Shown in pieces: positions 19,743-29,079 of a stretch of 64,000 bases of DNA. Location: positions 124,001 to 188,000 of the forward strand of contig CP150559.1 in the NCBI GenBank assembly GCA_049487715.1, read 5' to 3'. The first letter of the stretch is position 1. Each line of letters starts with the position of its first letter. A program made the translations under genes and the position numbers. Below the pieces are notes generated by a model. That model saw only the letters and a list, made by a program, of their open reading frames with translations. It was not told where the DNA came from and searched no databases. Source of the DNA: Pycnococcus provasolii (taxonomy: Eukaryota > Chlorophyta > Pseudoscourfieldiophyceae > Pseudoscourfieldiales).

Positions 19743-21389
19743 GGAAATAAATGACAGCTCCCAATATTAATGGGGAGGGGAGGGGAGGGGAGCCGGACTG
19801 TATTGTCAGGGGGGGGGACCCGTTGAAACACAAAACAACTCTAAGGGTCCCCCTTGGCGGCTTGGGGAGTGCATTTCTAACCAGTTTTTTAAATCAGGTT
19901 AACAACAGTTCTAATAAGCCCTTGCAACAACAGAACCCTGTTATAACAAAAGCCCCTTGGCAAAAAAATTGGGGTCTTAAGAGCAAGGAACAGTTTGCTT
20001 AACCTTACCTTACCCCGGGGTAGTAGTACAACGAACCTTACCCAATGCAACATTCGCAATGCCATGCCCTTAAGGGCTGTTTCTTCCTTTGGAAGGAACA
20101 GAACATAACAGGCCCCCTCTACCGGGTAGGTGGGGAGCTGTTTCTTGCTTGGAATACAACACTGACAAATGACAGATATTCATAATTTATTAATTTCCCT
20201 ACCCGGTACGATAGGTGCCTAGCCCATGCATACAGTACCCTAGGGCCTAGGGGAAGGGGCATTCATTTGTCATTGGCATGGATCCCGCGCATTGGGGATC
20301 CAACGGCATTCCAGTAAAGGTTACGGCGAGGCATTCACCCCTGTCAGCCTGTTATCTTGGTTGGGCCTTGGAGGGAGGGAGGACGGAACTCGGGGAACTG
20401 TGGGTACCGTGTCATGCCCGGAGGGTGCACCAGTGTGTTTGATGTGTTTGGGGGTTAAGAGTAGAGGATGCCCCACGACCGTTGGAGGGAGGTGGCGGCA
20501 GGATAGCCTGATCAACATCATCGACTCCGACTTGGCCAGCCACATGCGGTACATAATGGGAAGGGCCGAGGTGACATAGTCTGTACGAATGTCGGAACGT
20601 ATGAGGATGAAACAGTCAATCGCCCGTGTCTCCAACTCAACGGTATCAACGTCACGCTCGGCGACCATGCATTCATCGTGCAAGACTTTGAAATTGGCTG
20701 ACTTGTATCGGTTTTACCAAAGGGATAGACAATGAGTAGCGCCAACCCCTGTCGCACTCCACAACTTTTACCTCTTTTCATCAAATCTGAAATCTCACTC
20801 ATATCAATTTTAAAAATTGAACTTATTACAAATAATTTACTAAAATTAACGCTTATGGTAGTAAGCGTTCTTATAGTAAATTACAGTTGAATCGAACTGT
20901 TAACATTGGGACCAAAACCCTATTCAGGGTTGACACGGTCCTCTACCATAATTTTGTTTGGTTGGCTGGTTGGGGGCGAGATATAGTTGGTCTTTCGACC
21001 TTCGAGGAATGGACACGCAGACTGCGAATTTTATTTCGAACGTTAGTACGTTTGTTCGTACTCTTGTGCAGTCGGCAGTTTGCCTAGAGGTAGTCAAGGA
21101 AAGCAAGGATGACCTAGAATTACACCTCTAGTCGCCAGTCTACGATGCAGGACTTCACCTCCCTAGCAGTGCACGCCCTTTTTGAGCACCTTCGCCGCGC
21201 GCTCCTCCTCTTCCTGCCATGGGACAAGTGGTGATCTCGCCTGAGTGCGTGACCTTGGCTTTCGCGCTCGTGCCGAGCAAGAGAATCAAGAGCAAGCCGG
21301 AAAAAGTAGGCAAGTCCTTCACGCCAACACTGATAGGGATTTGTTTCCTTTCAAAACCGATTAGCTCACAATGCAAATCACATTACAAT
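19743..21389. other. Gene-poor gap, partly AT-rich
   Basis: This 1.65-kb region has no intact gene. It holds CTACCGGGTAG-type palindromes (near 20118 and 20197), GGATCC words near 20281 and 20297, a markedly AT-rich core (about 20770-20900) with a strong hairpin, and minus-strand reading frames near 20321-20802 that look like broken coding sequence. It is the least gene-like stretch of the window. Confidence 0.5.
20833..20883. repeat. AT-rich two-stem hairpin
   Basis: TAATTTACTA (20833-20842) pairs with TAGTAAATTA (20874-20883). Inside it AACGCTTA (20848-20855) pairs with TAAGCGTT (20862-20869) around the loop TGGTAG. That makes 18 perfect pairs with one small internal loop. No coding context; role unknown. 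Confidence 0.7.
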
Positions 21390-23426
21390 TTACAACGGCA
21401 AGCCACACACCAAGTGTCCACGCAATGCCTCCTCCGACTGCTCTTGTACTTCGGGTTGTGCTCGCAATCTTCCGTCTTGCGCTCGCGCTTGCAAGTAACC
21501 CTTGCGCTCGCGCTTGCGCAGCTCACCGCGTTCCTTCCTCTTCCTTTGCTCCTCCTCTGCGGAAGACCTGCATTCCCTTGCAGCAGTTGACCCTGACCCC
21601 TCCTTCACACGCGCCCACGCGAGAGACGAGTCGTCGGCGTGCCATCTTGTACCATTTGTGCCATCTACTAAAGCCACGCAAGACGATGCCACCGCGCAAA
21701 AACGCCGCGTATCGTCATCGTCGCCTGCGCTCACCCACGCGGATGTGGTTGTCAGCTCGCCGCCTTCGCAGGTGGCATGCACACCAAGGAGCATCCTCGG
21801 CACGTACTCCCTGTTCATCACGCTGATTACCGGAGCAAATGCGTTGCCATCCTCCGCGGCTGATTCAAATCTTCGCGGCAAGCCAACTGCGCGGCAACAT
21901 GCGCCGCTGATCGGAAGCGGATGCTGCGGTGGAACCACCACTCGCCTGCCATCATATGCATCAGGACTCTGCGCCGCCGCAGCCGCCGCAGCCTCCTCCT
22001 CGCCGCTGCCGTATTCAAATGGGTACATGACCGCATGCAGTGCTCGTGCACCTTGGTCGAGGTGTGTCGGCGTCGCAAGTGCGACCAGCGCACCGCGATT
22101 GCCGAACGCGCGAGGCACGAGCACGAGCTTGTCAGGCGGAGGAGTGGCACACCGTGACGCGGCGCCTACATGAACTCCATCGCGCCACTCCAGCAGTGCC
22201 ATTCCTGGTCGTCGCGTATCGAACAGCGCCACAGTCGCGTCAGTTGCCATTGCCAGCAGGTGCTCGCCCACGTTGTTCTGGCTGGGGCTGTCGAGAAGCC
22301 AGTGCGACGACGTCGACGGCACGTCACACGTCGTCGCGAGCGCCCGAATGCGCGAAGCAAATGTGGGACTCCAGATAACCACAGGCCCCTCGTTGGGCGC
22401 GCGAAAGTCGACGAGACGAGCGCACGCGTCCGCGCCTCCCACCACCGCGGTGAGAGGGTGAGGCTGCCGCGCGACGACATAACGTCCTCGCGGAACTTTT
22501 CCGTGCGCACGAGCAATGGTGGGTTCAACGCCGTGCATTCCTTCAATCACGGGAAGCCTCATCACGTCGCCCGTGTCGCAGGCGACGAGCGCACACGGGG
22601 CACCATGTTTCGCGGGAGTGGCATCTGTTAGCTTCGCGCCGAGTTTGACGCGCTGCGTGACGTTGAAGCAGCCAGGCACATGCAGTTCGCACGCGGTTGG
22701 TGCATCACTTGCATTCGTCGTCGGAGTTGGCGACGACGGCACCACGCAAGCCAGCCCTATTGTCGACGCCTTGCGCCAAAGCACGCCAAGTCCGCCGCGG
22801 AGATTCGCTTGGTCGTCGCAGACGCCGGGCATGGCGTCAAGCTGCAGCACGGGTGCGCCAGCGTCGTGCAGCTCGCGAAAGGCTTGAAATTTGTCGTCCT
22901 TTTTGCCTTTCGTCAAGTGGGAAACACACATGCCATCAAGCGCGCGTCCGGTGGGTAATACGACGAAGTGCCCAACGCGGCAGACGCGCTGTCCCACAGC
23001 GTCAGCGTGGTCGTCTATGGCGTGCAGGCATGAGCTTATGGAAGGTGCTGACGTTCGTGCGTTGTTGTCCATATTGTTGTGCCTTGCCCTGACGTATCTG
23101 GCTGGCTCGACGACGTGCCGCACAATACGCGCGTGTGACTGCTTAGGCACGAACGCTGTGCCAACAGGTGTATGCACGGAGGCACATCGTACTGTTTTGG
23201 ACGTGCACATTGTCGTTGTTGTTGTGACATGATTGTTCGAGGAAGGATTTATGAGCGCACTCCACCCGCCGTCGAGGGCGGGTCCGATGGTGGATATGCG
23301 CGGGTTGTGAAGAAGGGGCGCGAACTGGAAACCACGTGCTGGTGACGGTGACGGTGACGGACCTGAGCCTGCGCCTGAGCCTGATCCTGCCGCCGCCGCC
23401 GCCGCCGCCGCTGACGTGGACACCAT
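21390..23426 (-). CDS. WD40-like protein, possibly TAF1C-type
   Basis: This 678-residue protein begins at the ATG at 23426, right after a (GCC)n-rich poly-Ala segment and a GSGSGAGSGPSPSPSP leader. The middle shows beta-propeller-like blocks: APCALVACDTGDVMRLPV, then HPLTAVVGGADACARLVDFR, then EHLLAMATDATVALFDTRRPGMALL. The last resembles the 'running on empty DNA' blade of TAF1C-type Pol I factors (LFDxRxPxxPLLxW), which is the only specific hint. The C terminus is a charged helix (RSSAEEEQRKRKERGELRKRERKG). A minus-strand TGTAA overlaps the stop region at 21384-21388. It is divergent from the MRM1-like gene. A generic WD-repeat protein is the safe call; TAF1C is a guess. Confidence 0.6.
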   Translation of the reverse strand: MVSTSAAAAAAAAGSGSGAGSGPSPSPSPARGFQFAPLLHNPRISTIGPALDGGWSALINPSSNNHVTTTTTMCTSKTVRCASVHTPVGTAFVPKQSHARIVRHVVEPARYVRARHNNMDNNARTSAPSISSCLHAIDDHADAVGQRVCRVGHFVVLPTGRALDGMCVSHLTKGKKDDKFQAFRELHDAGAPVLQLDAMPGVCDDQANLRGGLGVLWRKASTIGLACVVPSSPTPTTNASDAPTACELHVPGCFNVTQRVKLGAKLTDATPAKHGAPCALVACDTGDVMRLPVIEGMHGVEPTIARAHGKVPRGRYVVARQPHPLTAVVGGADACARLVDFRAPNEGPVVIWSPTFASRIRALATTCDVPSTSSHWLLDSPSQNNVGEHLLAMATDATVALFDTRRPGMALLEWRDGVHVGAASRCATPPPDKLVLVPRAFGNRGALVALATPTHLDQGARALHAVMYPFEYGSGEEEAAAAAAAQSPDAYDGRRVVVPPQHPLPISGACCRAVGLPRRFESAAEDGNAFAPVISVMNREYVPRMLLGVHATCEGGELTTTSAWVSAGDDDDTRRFCAVASSCVALVDGTNGTRWHADDSSLAWARVKEGSGSTAARECRSSAEEEQRKRKERGELRKRERKGYLQARAQDGRLRAQPEVQEQSEEALRGHLVCGLPL

Positions 23427-23507
23427 AGAGAAAGAAGCTTAGGACGACGGGATGCCCATGCCCAGAATCACCAAACCACAAGTCCACAACGAACGAAAGG
23501 ACAGCCT

Positions 23508-23525
23508 GGGTTAGGGTTAGGGTTA
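23508..23525. promoter_or_regulatory. Telomere-like TTAGGG motif in divergent promoter
   Basis: GGGTTAGGGTTAGGGTTA lies 82 bases upstream of the WD-like gene start (23426, minus) and between it and the plus-strand gene at 23980. Confidence 0.5.
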
Positions 23526-23860
23526 CGGGTAGGGTGACACCTTTCCGTGTAGGTTAATCAGGGAGCGTGCTCCGACGGATCCCCATCTACTTACCTGAAG
23601 CGCTCTTGAAACGTGTTTTGTTCTTCCTTCGCGTTGTTCGAGACGCACACACCTACCCTACCATAACAGAACAGCCGCCATTGCCATTGCCGCTGCGCAT
23701 CCTCTTCGCATCCTCTTCGCCTTCGCCCTGGAACGACTTCTCGCAGGGGCTTTCTTTCTCCGCACCTTTCCCGGGACCCTCCTTTTCCCTTTTAGTAAAA
23801 AATACAACTCCCCTTCCCTTTCTGCGCATCTGCTTGTTGTGGGAGCAGTGTTCTTGTGAG

Positions 23861-23895
23861 CCTCACCTCACCTCACCTCACCTCACCTCACCTCA
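23861..23895. repeat. (CCTCA)7 pentanucleotide repeat
   Basis: Seven perfect CCTCA units lie in the presumed 5' UTR or promoter of the rRNA methyltransferase gene. Confidence 0.85.
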
Positions 23896-23949
23896 CACTT
23901 ACCTTTACACTTTATTGGTTTTTGTTGTTATTATTCATATATACATATC

Positions 23950-23979
23950 AGATCAGATCATATCATATCATATCATATC
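23950..23979. repeat. AGATC/ATATC repeat abutting a start codon
   Basis: Two AGATC and four ATATC units run directly into the ATG at 23980. Copy-number change would alter the leader without touching the protein. Confidence 0.8.
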
Positions 23980-26034
23980 ATGCGTTTCATGACATCGTTT
24001 CCGTCATGCTCCTTTTTCAAAGGTCGTTTCTTGGCGTCGTCACCATCATTGCCAAGATCGTCAACATGCAGGCCTCCGTATCGATTGGCGTCATTCTCGG
24101 CGGCTCGTGTGCATGTGCGTGCACGTGCACCTACTATAACAAAACAAGTTGTTAGCCGACCACATGCTAGGCGTGGGCAGATGCAGGGCTTGGAACTGGG
24201 GACTGCTGGGGCAACACGCTCGTCATCAGCCTTGTCATCAACTTCGTCGGATAGGGGCGGTGGGCCTGGTGGGGGCAAGTGGTGGGATGACGTCTTCGGA
24301 GAAGAGAACGGGAATGGCGGGGGTGATAGCTCATCTGGGCCACGAAACACTTCCAGCCGTGAAAGGGTAAACACGCGTCGTCGGTCGGACTCGCCTTCCG
24401 GTAATAGAAGGTTCTTTGGCGACGACTTCGGAGGGAACGACGGGGAGACGCCTGCAAACAGGCCAACAAGAGGAGGATATGGGAGGAACAGAAGAGGGGG
24501 AGGTGGTGGTGGAAGAGGAGCAGCAGGAGGAGGAGGAGGTCAACAGACAAGGCAACAGCGTGGTCGAGGCTATTACGACCAACAAGAACAAACGCGAGGA
24601 TACCGCAACGACTACAACGACGACGACGACGACGACGATAGAAGAGGAAACAGATACGGAGGACGCAGGAACGGCAACAGGCGCAACACCGCGTACGAAG
24701 AACGCGACGACGACTTTTACAACCAACGCGGTGGAGACGACTTCTACAACGGCGCACGGAGGCAGGACCGATGGGACTCGTCGCCGAGGTACGATGACGA
24801 CGGGTACGACAGCTACGACAACAGAAGGCGTCGTAACAATTATGGTGGAGGGGGACGCAGCCGAGGAGGAGGACGCGGGGGCGGTCGAGGAGGACGTGGT
24901 CGAGGAGGAGGGGGGTACAACAACAACAGAAGACAGCGCTACGATGACAACAATGAAGTCGGTAGTAGCTACGGCAACGCACCGAAGATGGTGGATCCGC
25001 AGAACGCCGTGTGGGGTACGAACCCCGTCCTGGCGGCGCTCTCTTCTCGACGACGCGATGTGCACAAGCTGTTCGTCATAGACGATGAGTACCATGACAT
25101 CTCGACCAATACCGCGCGCGACATCCACAGAAAGGCGCGCAGAAGGGCAGTGAACATGGCGGAGGATCTTGGAATTCCCGTGCAGCGCCTCGCAAAGCAC
25201 GACCTGAATCTGACCATCCAGCAGGCTCGCCGGTACGCTTCGAATCGAGTTGGCAATGCACTGCCGCGCCATCAGGGCCTCGTGCTCGATGCAGCTGAGC
25301 TGCCGCTCGTGAATCTCGGAAATCGCAACAACCGCTTGCCTGAGGTGCCGCCCAGGAGCGCGTGCGGCATGCGAACGCTGTGGATTGCTCTCGACTCGGT
25401 GCAGGATCCCATGAATCTAGGCGCGGTGATTCGCTCGGCACACTTTCTCGGTGCGGCAGGTGTGATTGTTTGCACGAAGAACTCTGCGCGTCTCAATGGC
25501 ACGGTATCGAAAGCGAGCGCTGGTGCCATGGAGCTGACGGACGTTTACGAGACGAACCGCATGGACATCCTTCTAAGGAATGCCGTGGAGGATGGATACC
25601 CCGTGTACGCTGCAGAGGCGAGTGATGATAGCAACAGCAACGACGAGGACGACGAGGGCGACGGCGTTGATTACGAAGACGGCGAGTTCGAGGAAGATTC
25701 TTCGTCATCATCCTCCGCCCTGGACTCGATTGACATGATGGAGGCGCAGGCGGCGCAGGTAGAGATGGCATCGTCGTCGGATTCCGATGAAGAGACGTCC
25801 GACGCTTCCACGTCACCCTTGACTTCGAGCGATGGTAGTATACCGCGCATACCTGAGGGTGGTAAGGCGATCCTCGTCATTGGCAACGAGGGTGACGGCT
25901 TGAGGTACAACATTCGCGTCAATTGCACGGAGCTCGTGTCGGTTCCGAAGAGTCCGGCGTGCAATCCTGAGGTCGACTCGCTGAACCTGAGCGTCGCCAC
26001 GGCTATCTTGATCCAAAAGCTCCTCAACGGATAG
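23980..26034 (+). CDS. SpoU/TrmH-family rRNA 2'-O-methyltransferase (MRM1-like)
   Basis: This 684-residue protein begins with an Arg/Ser-rich organelle transit-type leader. A long disordered RG/RGG- and Asp-rich region follows (residues about 120-335). The substrate-binding domain (NAVWGTNPVLAALSSRRRDV, near 341) and the SPOUT methyltransferase come last. All three SpoU motifs are readable: QDPMNLGAVIRSAHFLGA near 474, LVIGNEGDGLR near 632, and VDSLNLSVATAILI near 665. These bind S-adenosylmethionine in the trefoil knot. The closest known relatives are MRM1 and bacterial RlmB, which methylate a guanosine of the large-subunit rRNA peptidyl-transferase centre, here in mitochondrion or plastid. 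An acidic Ser/Asp/Glu insert of about 70 residues splits motifs 1 and 2, and the RGG region is far longer than usual. The start ATG abuts a pentanucleotide repeat. Confidence 0.88.
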   Translation: MRFMTSFPSCSFFKGRFLASSPSLPRSSTCRPPYRLASFSAARVHVRARAPTITKQVVSRPHARRGQMQGLELGTAGATRSSSALSSTSSDRGGGPGGGKWWDDVFGEENGNGGGDSSSGPRNTSSRERVNTRRRSDSPSGNRRFFGDDFGGNDGETPANRPTRGGYGRNRRGGGGGGRGAAGGGGGQQTRQQRGRGYYDQQEQTRGYRNDYNDDDDDDDRRGNRYGGRRNGNRRNTAYEERDDDFYNQRGGDDFYNGARRQDRWDSSPRYDDDGYDSYDNRRRRNNYGGGGRSRGGGRGGGRGGRGRGGGGYNNNRRQRYDDNNEVGSSYGNAPKMVDPQNAVWGTNPVLAALSSRRRDVHKLFVIDDEYHDISTNTARDIHRKARRRAVNMAEDLGIPVQRLAKHDLNLTIQQARRYASNRVGNALPRHQGLVLDAAELPLVNLGNRNNRLPEVPPRSACGMRTLWIALDSVQDPMNLGAVIRSAHFLGAAGVIVCTKNSARLNGTVSKASAGAMELTDVYETNRMDILLRNAVEDGYPVYAAEASDDSNSNDEDDEGDGVDYEDGEFEEDSSSSSSALDSIDMMEAQAAQVEMASSSDSDEETSDASTSPLTSSDGSIPRIPEGGKAILVIGNEGDGLRYNIRVNCTELVSVPKSPACNPEVDSLNLSVATAILIQKLLNG

Positions 26035-26218
26035 ACTGACGTGACGTGACGTGGCAAACACCAACCTAATAACAGTAAATGAAAATTGATTCATTCCTTT
26101 CATTGATGATTTTTATTTACAGAATTTGGAACGGCCGCCGCCCCATCCTATCCCGTGACCTGCCACCGTGTCGTTTCGTTGTTTGTAACTTTTTTCCCTT
26201 TTTTTGCCTTTTTTCCTT

Positions 26219-26695
26219 TTAAGCCTGTTTCTGCGGCACAAGCTTCGCTGCGAACGGCAGCGATTCCACCGCAAGTTTGTCATTCTCGACAATCTTCAGC
26301 TTCAGAGCAAGCCACTCGCTGTAGTCGATTTTACCATCGCCGTTGCGGTCCGCCTGCTGAATGAGCTTTTCGATGTTGGCGTTGGACCCAAACGCCTTTT
26401 TCAGTTCGTTGGAGTCGATGAAGCCGTCTCCGTCACGGTCGAGGTCGTTGAAGTTCCAGTTCTTCATGTTATCGGACTTGAGCACTTCGTCCCACGTGGA
26501 TAGCGAGCCTTTCCCGTTGTCGTAGAATCCTCCCCGACTTCGGTACTTGTACGAGCGCGCGGGTGACCAGTCCTTCCTGTATGTGTTTTCGAGTCCTTCG
26601 GTGCTTCCGTTGAGGTACCCTGAGGCGTACGCGGTAGCGGCCGCGCATCCGCCGAGGAGCGCGGCGCCGGCGAGAGCGACGCGGTTCGTGGCCAT
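26219..26695 (-). CDS. Small EF-hand protein with N-terminal membrane segment
   Basis: This 158-residue protein starts at the ATG at 26695. The N terminus (VALAGAALLGGCAAATAYASGYL) is a signal or membrane segment. Two EF-hand loops follow, around DLDRDGDGFIDSNEL and DRNGDGKIDYSEW, with all loop acids in place. Between them is a single short helix pair typical of calmodulin-like lobes. It probably senses calcium on an organelle membrane or in the secretory path; the exact family is not recognised. Its 3' end faces the MRM1-like gene, about 185 bases away. The promoter is shared with ALG2. Confidence 0.8.
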   Translation of the reverse strand: MATNRVALAGAALLGGCAAATAYASGYLNGSTEGLENTYRKDWSPARSYKYRSRGGFYDNGKGSLSTWDEVLKSDNMKNWNFNDLDRDGDGFIDSNELKKAFGSNANIEKLIQQADRNGDGKIDYSEWLALKLKIVENDKLAVESLPFAAKLVPQKQA

Positions 26696-27408
26696 ATTTC
26701 TTAAATAGTAGTAGGAAAAGGGGAAGTGAGGGAAGGTGCAAGGATTGTGTACTGCAAGGCAAGGTTGCGAAATGAGAGTGATGGGCAGAATGAGGGAGGG
26801 GGGGGCGCGCAGGTGTATTCGACGAGCCAGCCTCGAGCTTCGAAGAACGCGTGACAGAACAGAACACCCTCTGTCTGTGGTGAGGAGGGTGACAGGGACG
26901 GACTCGAAGCTCGAAGCTCGAAGTCTTCCCGTTCCCGTTCCCGTTCCCGACGACGGACGACTGGTGAATTCACCCTACCCTAGTGTGGAGTGTGGACTAC
27001 CTAGACTAGTCTATCGTAGTAGTCCAGCTGCCAGCAGGATCGCTTTGCTAGATTTTCTCAAAGGAAAAGACATGCTGACAAGGATCGCCGCTCCGACAGT
27101 CCGATGCATGCAAGCCTACCTCGATGCCAACGTGGCAGTGGCACTGCCCGAGCTGGTTCGTCCTTCGGTCAAGGGGAAGAACCATGGTTGGGATTCCCCT
27201 AAACCTTTAGGTGGCAGCCTTGGACGTTGGCATTGGTGCGGAGACGGGAGATTGGAGGTACGGTACAGTATTTTTACATAAGGTTACTGTACAGTAGTTT
27301 GGGAAGAATTGGCTAGTCTAAGGTAGTAGGCTTCCTCCTATCCTTCTTGGACCATCCTACTGGGTACAGTCAAGGGGCAATACTCAATACAGGCCAGTCG
27401 CAAGGGAG

Positions 27409-27434
27409 CCCTAGCCCTAACCCTAACCCTAACC
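27409..27434. promoter_or_regulatory. CCCTAA array upstream of ALG2
   Basis: CCCTAG followed by CCCTAA units ends about 130 bases before the ALG2 ATG and directly precedes the CGCACA microsatellite. Confidence 0.5.
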
Positions 27435-27444
27435 AACTACCCTA

Positions 27445-27514
27445 CGCACACGCACACGCACACGCACACGCACACGCACACGCACACGCACACGCACACG
27501 CACACGCACACGCA
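27445..27514. repeat. (CGCACA)n microsatellite, about 11.7 copies
   Basis: Seventy bases of perfect CGCACA repeat lie about 50 bases before the ALG2 start codon. Confidence 0.9.
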
Positions 27515-27566
27515 CGGTCGCCGCCGCCGCCGCCGCACGGTTGACGCCATAGTATTAGTAAGCGTG

Positions 27567-29012
27567 ATGCGCGTCGCGTTCGTGCACCCCGACCTGGGCC
27601 TGGGCGGTGCGGAGCGCCTGATCGTCGACGCCGCGTGCGCACTCGTGCGTCGCCACCACGAAGTCTGGATCTTCACGCCGTACTTTGACCCGCACAGGTG
27701 CTTCTCCGAATGCACGCCCGCCTCATCATCGGTCTCATCACCAACACCTCCTTCTCACCGCGTCACCTACACCGCCTCGTCGTTCTTCATTCAACGCGCT
27801 GGAGGGCTCTGGCCACGCACCATCCTCAATAAAGCACAAGCAATATGCACGTACATCAGGTGCTGCCTCGCTGCACTCGCCGTCGTCGCGAAACACATGT
27901 TCACAGACGCGAAGTTTGACGTCGCATTCGTCGACTCCGTATCGGCGTGCGTGCCCATTCTGCAACTATGTGGCATACCCGTGCTCTTCTACTGCCACTA
28001 CCCAGACACGCTCCTGCAGCGCGCGGCAAAACCAAGCCTGCTAAGACGCGTCTACAGGGCACCCGTCGACGCACTCGAAAAGTACACCACGCGAGGCGCG
28101 AACGCAATCGCAGTCAACTCCGAATTCACCGCACGGGCGTACCGCTTGGTGTTCGACAAACATGCAAATCCGACGGTACTGTACCCACCCGCGCCCGTGA
28201 GTGATGCCACAACCTGTGCAAAGACAGCGCCGGCGAATCCGCCTGTCCTGCTTAGCATCAATCGATTCGAGGACAAGAAGAACCTGCCGCTTGCGTTAGA
28301 CGCCATGAGAAAGCTGCGAAGCGCCGCGGAGGATGTGCCGCGGAAAAATTCCGCCGCAGCGCGTGCGCTGCAAACCAAGCTCGTCTTTGCGGGCGGGTGC
28401 GACGCGCGTGTTACCGAGAATGCAGAGCAGCTCTGCATGCTGAAACTACGTGCGGACCATCAGCACCTTGTCCATGATACGGTGCACACGCAGCACATCG
28501 AAGACGAACGCGAGGCTGCAGAAACAGTTCGGTCCGCTCTCAACGATACTGGAACGGATGTCGTGTTCTTCCCGTCATGCTCCGACGCCGTGAAGCGCAA
28601 GCTGATTGACGCGTGCACGTGCCTCGTCTACACGCCGGAGGGGGAGCACTTTGGGATCGCACCGCTCGAGGCGGCGATTGCCAGTCGCCCCACGGTGGCT
28701 TGCGCGAGTGGTGGGCCGCTCGAGACAATTGCGCACGGTACGACAGGCTACCTGTGCGAAAGCGGCGGCGGCAGTAGCACCTTGCCCGGCGTGGACGGCG
28801 CGTCCGTGGCGGTGCGAGAGCTCACGTCGTGCATTCCTTCTGAGGACGCATCTCTCGCCGCGTCGTTCGCACGCCACTACGCGTGCATGATGGACGAAAC
28901 GGTGGCTTCTGAGTTGGGCACGAACGCCAAGAAGCGATGCTTGTCGATGTTCACGAGAGATGCGTTTGGCGAGCGCCTCGAAGCTGCGCTCTCGAAGCTT
29001 GTTGTCAGCTAA
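27567..29012 (+). CDS. ALG2: ALG2 alpha-1,3/1,6-mannosyltransferase
   Basis: This 481-residue GT4-family glycosyltransferase starts at the ATG at 27567 (MRVAFVHPDLGLGGAERLIV). That N terminus is diagnostic of ALG2 (HPDLGxGGAERLVVD). FYCHYPDTLLQ near residue 145 and LLSINRFEDKKNLPLALDAM near 225 also match. The EX7E nucleotide-sugar site reads EGEHFGIAPLEAA, followed by ASGGPLETI. ALG2 adds the second and third mannoses to the dolichol-linked oligosaccharide on the cytosolic face of the ER, for N-glycosylation. Length is close to that of other ALG2 proteins, so the gene appears intronless. TGTAA at 29022 and AATAAA directly after lie in the short 3' UTR, shared with the convergent WBP11-like gene. 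Confidence 0.92.
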   Translation: MRVAFVHPDLGLGGAERLIVDAACALVRRHHEVWIFTPYFDPHRCFSECTPASSSVSSPTPPSHRVTYTASSFFIQRAGGLWPRTILNKAQAICTYIRCCLAALAVVAKHMFTDAKFDVAFVDSVSACVPILQLCGIPVLFYCHYPDTLLQRAAKPSLLRRVYRAPVDALEKYTTRGANAIAVNSEFTARAYRLVFDKHANPTVLYPPAPVSDATTCAKTAPANPPVLLSINRFEDKKNLPLALDAMRKLRSAAEDVPRKNSAAARALQTKLVFAGGCDARVTENAEQLCMLKLRADHQHLVHDTVHTQHIEDEREAAETVRSALNDTGTDVVFFPSCSDAVKRKLIDACTCLVYTPEGEHFGIAPLEAAIASRPTVACASGGPLETIAHGTTGYLCESGGGSSTLPGVDGASVAVRELTSCIPSEDASLAASFARHYACMMDETVASELGTNAKKRCLSMFTRDAFGERLEAALSKLVVS

Positions 29013-29021
29013 GAGAGACAA

Positions 29022-29026
29022 TGTAA
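29022..29026 (+). terminator. TGTAA poly(A) signal of ALG2
   Basis: TGTAA lies 10 bases after the ALG2 stop. On the minus strand another TGTAA near 29053 serves the convergent gene, so the two 3' UTRs overlap or nearly so. Confidence 0.5.
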
Positions 29027-29079
29027 AAATAAACTTTGTTGTGGATTTACTTTACAAATGAGCATAGAATTTTGTATTG

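Larger units (their letters stand above)
26696..27566. other. Intergenic, divergent promoter of EF-hand and ALG2 genes
   Basis: These 871 bases contain CTAGACTAGTCTATCG near 27000, a telomere-like array (27409-27434) and a hexanucleotide microsatellite (27445-27514). A weak plus-strand open frame near 26736 has no ATG-based or protein-like support and is not called. Confidence 0.5.

Noticed and set aside
24167-25272. Minus-strand Val/Ser-rich frames opposite the MRM1-like gene
   Set aside because: Antisense of Asp and Arg/Gly codon runs; the plus frame carries all SpoU motifs.
26736-27281. Plus-strand frame in the EF-hand/ALG2 promoter
   Set aside because: No ATG start of note, no recognisable domain, composition like intergenic DNA.
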